The notes under the pieces: generated by a model
The model's input: only the letters and a program-made list of their open reading frames with translations
Told to the model about the DNA's origin: nothing
Databases searched by the model: none
Shown here: piece after piece, positions 1-8,200 of the stretch
Numbering within the stretch: the first letter of the stretch is position 1
Layout: each line of letters begins with the position of its first letter
From: a virus
Virus record (IMG/VR): IMGVR_UViG_3300007640_000093
Span: 1-36,813 of that record
Reading direction: 5' to 3' (one strand)
Length of the DNA: 36,813 nucleotides
Position numbers and translations under genes: made by a program

Positions 1-39
1 GATCCAGACAATCTGGACATAAACGCGCTTTTTCAATAA
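1..39 (+). CDS. C-terminal end of an upstream gene (partial)
   Basis: Reading from base 1, twelve sense codons (DPDNLDINALFQ) are followed by TAA. The protein starts outside the window. The second frame stops at 20-22, and the third runs into the capsid gene out of frame, so this is the likeliest coding frame. In many tailed phages the gene before the capsid gene encodes a scaffold or maturation protease, but twelve residues cannot show that. A 28-base leader separates it from the next gene. Confidence 0.4.
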   Translation, partial: DPDNLDINALFQ

Positions 40-67
40 GCAACCTAACTTTTAAATATAGACAATC

Positions 68-1558
68 ATGGCTTTGATGCAAGTACTGAAAACGTACTAT
101 AACGATTCGCAGATGACCGACACAAACTCGTTGGTTAATGCATTGATGGAGAAACCCGAAGAACTCTCCCCAATTATCACGCACTTGGCTGGACGTGAAG
201 AGAAGAAGTTTCCGCTTTCTTTTCTGACCGAAGGGGTTGGAAACACACGCTCGATCAACCGTTGGGAGTACGAGTACCGTGTTAAAACTCATGAAGTCAA
301 CGTCCGCCCGGTCGTTAGTGTTAAACAAATAGCAGCTGGTGGCGATACCGCTATTGGTGCTAGTGGATCTACCTTCAAGGTAGTGTTCCCCGACAAGTGG
401 TTCATCTTTCCTTACACGCTCGTCTCCCAATCTGGTGAGCTTGCGCGTATCATGAAAGACCCTGAGCCTGTTGGTGATGGATATGAGTACACCCTTCAGT
501 TGGTTAAGCCCAATGCAGGTGGACTTAGTGCAGCTGCAGGTGGTGACCTTGCTACTGGTGCTCTCTGGGGTATGCTGTATGCTAACGTTGGAATCGACTT
601 CTCAAGAGGTAACGCTTCCAACTGGACAGCACCTGGCCTCGTCCGGTCTAAGATTGGAACGATTCGTAAGTCCTACCAGTTCTCTGGTAACGCAAAGGAC
701 TACGTTGCTGAGTTCAATCTCCCGACCAAAGAAGGTTCTTCCACCAAGTTGTGGATGGACTACGAGGAGTACCGCCACATGCTGAAGTTCAAGGAGGAGT
801 GCGAGATGTACTACTGGTACGGTCAGCGCACCCATGACGACAAAGGTCGTACGACGATGACTGACGAGAATGGTCAGCCTGTTGTTTCTGGTCCTGGTCT
901 GCTTGAGCAAATCATCAACAAGGATACCTACTCCACCCTGACTCAGAAGAAGATGGAGGATGTTATTGGTGACTTGTTCTATGGTATGACTGATGCTACT
1001 GATAAGCAGGTTACTCTGTATACCGGTATCGGTGGTGCACGTGAGTTCGATAAGGCTCTGCGTAACTACTATGCTGGTGGTGGTTTGAACCCTTCGGGCA
1101 TTGCTGCTGATAGTGGTAATAACGCTTACCTGCGCACGACTGAGTCCAAGTTCATTACTGGAAGCGGACGTAGCCTTGGTATTACTGGTTACTTCACCAG
1201 CTATGACCACATTGATGGTCACACGGTAAACGTGGTGAAGTCTCCTCTGTTTGATCATGGTCCTGTTGCTCAAGCTTCTAAGAAGCACCCCGAAAGCGGT
1301 CTCCCGCTCGAAAGCTACAGAATGGTCTTTGTTGACCAGTCCAACTATGACGGAGAAAACAATCTCCAGATGATTAACAAGAAGGGTCGTGAGATGCTTC
1401 GTTGGGCTGTTGCAGGTTCCGTCGTCCCGAAAGGGTTCAAAGAGTCGGATACCCGCGCAAGCGATATAGACGGTGCTTCTGTGCACATGCTGAAGACGGC
1501 TGGTATCCTGCTCCGCAGATTTGATACTTCGCTGGATTTGCAGTGCACTGCATCGTAA
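68..1558 (+). CDS. Probable major capsid protein
   Basis: This 496-residue soluble protein has no signal peptide or membrane segment, and its size suits an HK97-fold capsid protein. It would self-assemble into the icosahedral head. The case is indirect: first large gene of a structural block, followed by an adaptor-like gene, its own leader, a strong hairpin after the stop, and biased codons (about 19 of 22 Arg codons are CGN, against about 5 of 16 in the next gene). These are marks of a very abundant product. The C-terminus (residues about 460-490, DIDGASVHMLKTAGILLRR) resembles, from memory, the end of capsid proteins in crAss-like phages. There is no Shine-Dalgarno; the start context is caatcATG. 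A second ATG three codons in (MALM) could also be the start. Another abundant structural protein is the main alternative. Confidence 0.7.
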   Translation: MALMQVLKTYYNDSQMTDTNSLVNALMEKPEELSPIITHLAGREEKKFPLSFLTEGVGNTRSINRWEYEYRVKTHEVNVRPVVSVKQIAAGGDTAIGASGSTFKVVFPDKWFIFPYTLVSQSGELARIMKDPEPVGDGYEYTLQLVKPNAGGLSAAAGGDLATGALWGMLYANVGIDFSRGNASNWTAPGLVRSKIGTIRKSYQFSGNAKDYVAEFNLPTKEGSSTKLWMDYEEYRHMLKFKEECEMYYWYGQRTHDDKGRTTMTDENGQPVVSGPGLLEQIINKDTYSTLTQKKMEDVIGDLFYGMTDATDKQVTLYTGIGGAREFDKALRNYYAGGGLNPSGIAADSGNNAYLRTTESKFITGSGRSLGITGYFTSYDHIDGHTVNVVKSPLFDHGPVAQASKKHPESGLPLESYRMVFVDQSNYDGENNLQMINKKGREMLRWAVAGSVVPKGFKESDTRASDIDGASVHMLKTAGILLRRFDTSLDLQCTAS

Positions 1559-1580
1559 TTTGGTGTTTGGTTTGCATGAA

Positions 1581-1606
1581 GGGGGGACTGCGAAGGTGGT
1601 CCCCCT
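1581..1606 (+). terminator. GC-rich hairpin after the capsid gene
   Basis: The arms GGGGGACTGC and GGTGGTCCCCC fold around a GAAG loop. The stem is about ten pairs: five G-C pairs at the base, then A-T, C-G, two wobbles and C-G. It lies 22 bases after the capsid stop. No U-tract follows, so it may act as an mRNA 3'-end stabiliser or processing stop rather than a classical intrinsic terminator. A similar hairpin follows the other apparently abundant gene, at 4761-4788. Confidence 0.6.
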
Positions 1607-1650
1607 GAAATGCGACTCTACATATAAGTTATTCTTAAACTAAAAAGAAC

Positions 1651-2454
1651 ATGAAAAAAGTGTACATCAGACGTAAGGAGCTTAACGGCTACCTTCCAAA
1701 GGAAATCCTCTCAACGGCGAGGATATCAATCGGTTCAATTTATGTGGGCAGACAACCCCTGAAAGGGTTTGAAGACGAAGAATCCAAAAAACACCTAAGA
1801 CGGATTCTTGACGTTCCCCCAGATCATCCTAGCTGGCCAGCTCTTGAAAAAAATTACTGGTCATCTATGAGTCTAAAAGTTCCATTCGAAGGAGTAGAGC
1901 TTGATATAACTCTTGATGATAATGGAGACGCTGTCAATCCTCAAGACTATGCTACATTCAGATGGTGCCAAAGGCACAGACAAGTAGCAACGTCTAAGGA
2001 AGAGATGGATAAAAGTAGTCACAAAAAATTCTACATCTATGATCCACAAGAAGACTTGATTAAGTCCAACAACAAGATCAAGCTTAGCAAAGATGCTGAT
2101 AAAGAGTTCATCAAAATCTCATCCGACGCGGATAAGATGCGAAGAGTTCTTAGAGTATTGACTAAACAGAACACGGATAAAATGACTGACATGGAAATAG
2201 AGAATACTCTCTACGGACAAAAGAGCAGTAATCCAGGTTTGTTCCTAAAAGTATCTTTGGATAAGAACCTTGATGTTAGAGCTGAGATAGAGGAACTGAT
2301 CGAGCGGGGAGTACTTCGCAAAATTGGGAACCAAATTATCCATGAAGATGAAACAATTGGGTCCGATATGACGGACACTATTGTGTACTTCAATAACAAA
2401 AAGAACTCAGGTGCTGTAAACGCCATGAGAGCAAAACTTAAAACACTAGCATGA
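1651..2454 (+). CDS. Conserved hypothetical protein next to the capsid gene
   Basis: I do not recognise a named family. It is a 267-residue, mainly hydrophilic protein with no signal peptide or membrane segment. Its N-terminus is basic (MKKVYIRRKEL). The middle (residues about 128-175) is charged and lysine-rich, and the C-terminus is also basic. The position between capsid and adaptor genes suggests a head-completion or assembly role, by inference only. The start has an A-rich leader (aaaaagaacATG) and no Shine-Dalgarno. The stop overlaps the next start as ATGA, so the two are probably translationally coupled. Codon use (AGA arginine, ATA isoleucine) is clearly unlike the capsid gene. Confidence 0.6.
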   Translation: MKKVYIRRKELNGYLPKEILSTARISIGSIYVGRQPLKGFEDEESKKHLRRILDVPPDHPSWPALEKNYWSSMSLKVPFEGVELDITLDDNGDAVNPQDYATFRWCQRHRQVATSKEEMDKSSHKKFYIYDPQEDLIKSNNKIKLSKDADKEFIKISSDADKMRRVLRVLTKQNTDKMTDMEIENTLYGQKSSNPGLFLKVSLDKNLDVRAEIEELIERGVLRKIGNQIIHEDETIGSDMTDTIVYFNNKKNSGAVNAMRAKLKTLA

Positions 2455-3665
2455 CAGTAGAGGAGATGCACGTAGCAGTAAACTTGGGAGTGCAAAAAAT
2501 TGCATCATTCCAAGCAGATAACTTGTTGTCGGAAGAAATCGACTATGAGCTTAATACTGCTGTACGCAGACTTATCTCCCAACGCTACAACATGCTAGGC
2601 AACAAGTATCGGCGGGGGTTTGAACAGTCTCAGAAGAGACTCGACGACCTCCGCCATCTTGTTGAAGACTATACCACGCAGAACTCCAGCTATATGGGGA
2701 TAGGGTATACGTCACGCACGAACGGGAATATTGATATCTACAGATACAAATTTCCTAATGACTATATGTTCTTGATTAATGTGTTGTCAGAAGTTACTTA
2801 TGATTGTAGGAAAGATCCTGTACAGATAACTGAAGGATACACATACAAAGAATATTTGAAGATATCTCTTACAGTTCCTGCACCTGGGTACATGATACAA
2901 AGTATAGCAGTAGCTGATCAGGAGGGACTCCCTGAGACAGTAATATTTGGACAAGAAGGACTTAGCTATGATTACTTGATAGGTCCTTACTACAGTGGTA
3001 ATATCAATCCTAGCTTGTCCAACAATGACAGCTTTACTGATAGATACTTCGATACTGTAGCTACTGACTCTCCCCCAGCTGATGGAAACGAGCTATATCT
3101 AGAGAGAGTGTTTCAGGTTGAGGGTCAAGGATTTAACCAGTTTGACGGAGGTGCTATGTCAAACAATGATCCAGATGTAGACGGTAACATTTACAACGGA
3201 GCTTACGCTATAGTAACCTGGGTAAATCCAAGCACGCTGGAAACTTTGGAGCAGGTAAATAATCTAGATCCAACAACAACAACTATCGAGACTAGAGTTG
3301 CTAACTATGGATTCCCAGCACCACCTCAAATAAGGATCTCAAGAACTAACTGTAAGTTCTCTCAACAAGATGATATTTACGCAATTCTTGATGACCCATT
3401 TAATAGCACTTCTCCGTCAGGAATATTGTATACAGTTCAAGAAACTTTCTTAGATTTGTATACTAATAATACTTTTGTACCGAACTCGGTTCAAATTAAA
3501 TACATACGTAAACCCGCAACGATCTCTCGTAGGTTTGGTGTGGGATGCGAACTACCAGAACATACACATCATGAAGTTGTGGAAATGGCAGTGAAAAGCA
3601 TCTTGGAAGGCTTCGAGTCTCCGAGATATCAAACGCAATCTAGGGAAGTCCTGGAGAGCGAGTAA
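2451..3665 (+). CDS. Probable head-tail adaptor/structural protein
   Basis: This 404-residue protein begins with a helical segment (residues 1-50, with SEEIDYELNTAVRRLISQRY) and ends with a segment containing CELPEHTHHEVVEMAV. Both resemble, from memory, a structural family common in flavobacterial and crAss-like phages that I associate with the head-tail connector. The middle (about 70-330) is beta-rich with acidic loops. It would dock on the portal and carry the next ring. The ATG overlaps the previous stop by four bases, and no other start would fit better. The helical-start/ELPEH-end combination is seen directly; the adaptor assignment is an inference, with general virion protein as the alternative. 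Confidence 0.6.
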   Translation: MTVEEMHVAVNLGVQKIASFQADNLLSEEIDYELNTAVRRLISQRYNMLGNKYRRGFEQSQKRLDDLRHLVEDYTTQNSSYMGIGYTSRTNGNIDIYRYKFPNDYMFLINVLSEVTYDCRKDPVQITEGYTYKEYLKISLTVPAPGYMIQSIAVADQEGLPETVIFGQEGLSYDYLIGPYYSGNINPSLSNNDSFTDRYFDTVATDSPPADGNELYLERVFQVEGQGFNQFDGGAMSNNDPDVDGNIYNGAYAIVTWVNPSTLETLEQVNNLDPTTTTIETRVANYGFPAPPQIRISRTNCKFSQQDDIYAILDDPFNSTSPSGILYTVQETFLDLYTNNTFVPNSVQIKYIRKPATISRRFGVGCELPEHTHHEVVEMAVKSILEGFESPRYQTQSREVLESE

Positions 3666-3694
3666 TTTTTGTATAATAGTCTTAAAAATATATC

Positions 3695-4753
3695 ATGAGA
3701 CAAGTTTTTTTCAAGACCGTGGACGCTTTGGAAGCTGCGGCAAGTACAGCAGGAGATGCTAGATTCAATGACCTGGAATCAGGTAAATTGGGTTTCTGGA
3801 ACCTCGATGCTGCTACTGGAGGTGATTGGTTTGCTACTGCTTTGTTTCAAGCTGCAATTGACACTGATGCTGAAGCTGGCGACGACACTACAGGCTTGAC
3901 CACTATTGCTAACCCAATTATGTTGAAGAGAAGTCTTCAAGTTGTACAGGGTTTTACCAGTGGTAATCCTATTGCTACTCCGATCATCAACACAAGAGAC
4001 GTAGTTCGTGTGACTGCTGAAGGTTATGTTGCTAGCACAAAGCATCAGCAAACAGTAACTTTTGCAGCTGGAGATGCTGGAGATGAAGTGCAGCTCAGAT
4101 TTGTTGTACGCACTGCTCACACGGGATACCTCGACTATGTCAATGGCGAAACTGCGTTTTCCGATTTGACCGGAGAAGGTTATCACTTCCCACTGGGTGT
4201 GTTCAACACTACTAACCACAAGGTGATCAACTTCAGCTTTACTGCAACTAATAGTGGTTCTGACAATGGAGCTGCTGCTTGCGTAACTGCAATCGAAGGT
4301 AACGAAACGTTGAACGCAATGTTCAATGTTGCTGTGGCTAACACCAATACGGTTACGTTTGATGCTCGCCACGCTGGTGTGATCTTCGATATCATTGCTG
4401 ATAACCTTACTGGTAGCACTAGCCTTACTGTTACTCAGTCAGCTAATTGGACTCCAGGTGTTGGTAATGCTTGGCAAGCTCGTACAGATGAGTTGAAGTC
4501 TCGTGCTATGGCAGGACACTACAACCGCATGTACTTCCCGATGGATTTCCAAAACTTCGTTACTGCTGCAGATACAGAGTACGACAGATACGAAATCACC
4601 TACAAAATTGATGGTGATCGTGCTGTTGTCAAAGGATCTCAGTATGGTACTGCTATTATCTACGAAGTTAATGGTCAGAACGACGTCGGCGTTGTCCTCA
4701 ACGCAGGTACGGCTGATCCGGTTGCTACCAAAACAGAGTACGTATTTGCTTAA
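3695..4753 (+). CDS. Abundant virion protein, possible auxiliary capsid protein
   Basis: The 352-residue protein is rich in Ala, Thr, Val and Asn with alternating beta-strand patterning, and has no signal peptide or membrane segment. It stands alone between a 29-base AT-rich leader and a strong GC hairpin, the same arrangement as the capsid gene. Its CGN arginine codons are also more frequent than in neighbouring genes. This suggests a high-copy structural component. Candidates are an auxiliary or decoration capsid protein, or a tail/neck beta-barrel protein; the sequence does not decide. The N-terminus (MRQVFFKTVDALEAAAS) looks like a short tether followed by a beta domain. The start lies in tatatcATG with no Shine-Dalgarno. 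Confidence 0.55.
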   Translation: MRQVFFKTVDALEAAASTAGDARFNDLESGKLGFWNLDAATGGDWFATALFQAAIDTDAEAGDDTTGLTTIANPIMLKRSLQVVQGFTSGNPIATPIINTRDVVRVTAEGYVASTKHQQTVTFAAGDAGDEVQLRFVVRTAHTGYLDYVNGETAFSDLTGEGYHFPLGVFNTTNHKVINFSFTATNSGSDNGAAACVTAIEGNETLNAMFNVAVANTNTVTFDARHAGVIFDIIADNLTGSTSLTVTQSANWTPGVGNAWQARTDELKSRAMAGHYNRMYFPMDFQNFVTAADTEYDRYEITYKIDGDRAVVKGSQYGTAIIYEVNGQNDVGVVLNAGTADPVATKTEYVFA

Positions 4754-4760
4754 TTAATAT

Positions 4761-4788
4761 GGGGGGCATCACACTAGTGGTGCTCCCC
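4761..4788 (+). terminator. Strong GC-rich hairpin after the abundant virion gene
   Basis: The arms GGGGGGCATCAC and GTGGTGCTCCCC form about twelve consecutive pairs, two of them G-T wobbles, around an ACTA loop. It starts eight bases after the TAA stop. The following tatatttctatc is only moderately U-rich. It is the strongest hairpin I found and probably ends or protects the mRNA of the 3695-4753 gene. Confidence 0.7.
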
Positions 4789-4804
4789 TATATTTCTATC
4801 AATC

Positions 4805-5266
4805 ATGGGTCTTAAGCATCTAGCAGCAAATACTAAGTTGAAGGTAACCAGCAAAGGAGTTCAACCAAACTCCACTTTTGTTATTACCGTAAATAATCTT
4901 AGCTCTGGAAAACAATTTGTTTCTAGATCTAAAAGCAGATCCAGTACGTTTATCTCAACAGTTACTGCAGACACTAGAGGTGTAAATAAAGTAACTGTTA
5001 CTGATAAAAATCAAACGATAGTTAAAAGCTACGTTACTGTAGGTAGCGCTGAAATAGATTGCTGCATTGCCAAGCTGGTTCATGACGCAATCAATTGCAC
5101 ATGCAAGTGTAATAAGTGCAAAGAAGATCTTGAAAGAGCACAAACTATTAGGCTTTTGCTTCAAGCTGCAAAGTATGAAGCTACACTTGGACTGACTGAT
5201 AGTGTTCAGGACAAGTACAACAAAGCAAAAGAGTTGTGCACTGAAGTATGCGCTTGTGGCTGCTAA
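4805..5266 (+). CDS. Small protein with beta N-domain and Cys-rich helical C-domain
   Basis: The protein has 153 residues. Residues 1-80 show alternating Thr/Val/Ser strands, like a small Ig-like or decoration domain. Residues 84-153 are helical and hold ten cysteines (86, 87, 98, 100, 102, 105, 145, 149, 151, 153), including CTCKCNKC and a terminal CACGC. The spacing suggests metal binding or, outside the cell, disulfides. From memory, similar Cys-rich helical domains occur in small virion genes of flavobacterial phages, but I can give no function. It lies between the hairpin and the giant adhesin-like gene, which is also Cys-rich, so the two may pair in the particle. Start context is tcaatcATG. 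Confidence 0.6.
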   Translation: MGLKHLAANTKLKVTSKGVQPNSTFVITVNNLSSGKQFVSRSKSRSSTFISTVTADTRGVNKVTVTDKNQTIVKSYVTVGSAEIDCCIAKLVHDAINCTCKCNKCKEDLERAQTIRLLLQAAKYEATLGLTDSVQDKYNKAKELCTEVCACGC

Positions 5267-5276
5267 CAAGTGACAT

Positions 5277-8200
5277 ATGAAAGGCAAACATTCTAACAAT
5301 AAGCTGGTATTTGTATACCAAGACAAGACTGAAAGAGCAGCTGCAAGTAATCCATCACTGAATGCAGCTGAAAGCGGATCTTGTGTAATTAGAGTTGTAC
5401 AAAATTGCATAGACCCTGCAAACAATATTCAGACGCATCACGACTACGTTAGCAGCGGTGCGACACAGCTTGCCCAAATAGGAATAGATTCACTGGTAAG
5501 TGCTAGTGTGTCAGGGATAATAAGAACTAGTCAAACAGGAGCTAGTTCATTTGAGTCTACGTCTGATATAGTACAATCTATTAGTCACTTCCAAATAGGA
5601 GGGGCTAAAGTGATAGATATAGTCATATCGCAAACCTTGCAGAGTATTATCAATACTCAGTCAAATCTGTACAAGGCAGTAGTAGAACTCAACTTTATTT
5701 CTGGGGATGTAGAAGATGTGGTGCTTAACCTTAAGCCTGCCGATGGCTGTGCTTTAATCATAAGTCCAGATCAATTAACCATACACGGACCTATCTCTGT
5801 CACGGCCGGCAATGAAGATCCTGATCTTCCACCTGGTATGACAGGCAGTAGAGTAGCCTACTCGTTTTCAAAGATTTACAGAAGACTAAACGAAAGGTCA
5901 AACGCTTCGACTAGTACAAACAATACTACAAGAAAGCAATATGGTATAGGCTACAAAGGGCATGCAACTTTTACGATGCCTTGGGGAGGTATTTTTGATG
6001 ATCTATCGTCAAAGACTTTGTTCGGTACATTTCCAGCTGGAAATCAAAGCTGGCTTTCTGAGAGCGGATACGCTACTGCAAAAACTACTTATGTAAATTG
6101 GTTTACAGGTATTAATGATGTAACTAATGTTAGATTCCCTAACCCTGATATTTTTCAGATAGGAAATGGCCAAGGGCAATCACCACCAGCATTAGCACTC
6201 AGCACCCAAGGAGTTAATTTCAGTAACTTCTTCGGATCAAAAATAATTGTAGACAGAACAACCAGCGATAGCTCAACTCTAGCGTTTTTGGTAAAGCCGG
6301 AGGGAAAACTGTCTTTTGGTAAACAGTTTGGGTGGTTTTCTACGTTTGTAAGCGGAGACATAGTGTCCCCGACAGGGCAAGTGATGGTATCTGAGAATAG
6401 TGAGAACTATGGTGTACCTCCTATATTCAGAGAAAGCTTTCAAGCTCCTAATAATGGCACTGGTGTAGATAGACCTGGACATTTTTGGTGTGCGTTCTCT
6501 GACACTATTCCTGCAGCTGATGGAACAGCAATAGCTAATGATTTTGGTCTTACATCTCTTAGCACAACTTTCGGACCAAATCCACAGAATCAAAGTACAG
6601 ACCCAACAGAGTCTAGGTACAGCAAATTATTCTACGGAGGGAGCAACACAGATTGGCATCTTCCAGGACATACAAATGTGAGTACAGGCAGCGTAGTAAA
6701 CACTAATTTTAGTACTGCTTATATAAACTCATATCTAGCTGACTACGCGCCTGAGACTATAAGACCTTACTATGCACTAATAGTTGTAGAAGATACAAAG
6801 CTTTCAGGTACAGCATTAAATAGTAAAATAAGACTAGGATCTCTAGACCAAATAACTAGTAATTATGGGGCAAGCTTTTTCTACCCAGGAAGTGCTGGAA
6901 CAAGCAGTGACCCATATGTACCTGTGTTCAAAGGCATTGCTAGAATATGCACAGTAACAAGATATACTTTAACAAGTGACACAACTCTTGGGCTAAGCTT
7001 GTCTAATAGCCTCAGGTTGGGAGGACTGGATGATAATTCTCTAGCAGATGTACATGGAATATATGCATCGCTTGTTCCGCATACAAATCTGAATATCAAC
7101 GAAAGTCCAACTCAAGGCTTGGGACCTGATGACGAATTGTTTTACAGCCTCTTGTTTGCAGGTCACACTTATCCAAGACAGTTAACTGGGTCTCTGCAGG
7201 ATACTATGTGTGGACATATGCCGCAGGTAAATGCTGCTGCTTTTCAAACCTGGAGGCTAGGTCTTGACTGTTTGCGTACCGATGGAGCAAACATACTAGT
7301 AGGACAAGGAGAAATTCAAGTTAGTGCACAGGACATAGTAGTACTTAATAGTGGAATAGTTCCAGACCCGTACAACGGTTTTAGTCCAAGTGATCAAGAT
7401 AGCACTGACTCAAGAGGTAGGGCAATATCAAGGAACCATCCAGTAGGATGGGCAGGAAACAAGGACCAACAGGTAATAACTCCATCCTATGAGCACTTCA
7501 TAAACTCACAGTTTGGAGTACGTCCGTACCCAATTACATCTCGGTCATACCATACTGACTTGGGAGAAGATGCAACATCTCCTGTACCTCCGTACCCGTA
7601 TGCCCCAACTATGTTCCTGACTCAAACTTTGGGTAAACCTGGATATGCAAATTTTGTAGGACCAGAGTCAGGGACTACTGGCTATTTCCACCCCCAAGTA
7701 AGCGACAGTAATGATGGTGAAACATTTTTAACTAGCGCTGGGCAGCAGGGAATAGTAATACCCACATCAGCTAACACTGGGTTTAATGAGTCATTTTTCA
7801 CAGGAACTGACCAATGTTTTACTGGTCAAGCAAGCACTGTGACTTTAACTGGAGTATCAGGATCTCTCTCGAGTGCTATAGGTACAGGAGAGCTAAAAAT
7901 CAGATACGAGTTTTTCTATACAAACAACTGTAGCGGAGAATTTGAAACTGATGCAGGATCAAAGATAGTTCTAGAAAACAGCGACACTCTAGCTAATAGA
8001 ATAACTAAGGTTAGGCAGATATTCCCACATATAGAATATCGACCACTAGCTATGGACAATGCGCTCAATGAAAGCCCATTGGCATACAAACTGATTGTAG
8101 AAGACAACAATGATGTCGATAATATATTTATTGACAGTATAGGGTCAAACTCATATAGGCTAGTTGTAGAGATAACAGCAGACTCCGATGACGTAGCATT

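Noticed and set aside
602-1486. A 294-codon open frame on the - strand opposite the capsid gene
   Set aside because: It is a shadow of the biased codons of the capsid gene. Its product has no recognisable domain, and every other gene is on the + strand.
4503-4757. An 84-codon + strand frame inside the 3695 gene
   Set aside because: It overlaps the virion gene almost completely, has no distinct start context and encodes no recognisable protein.
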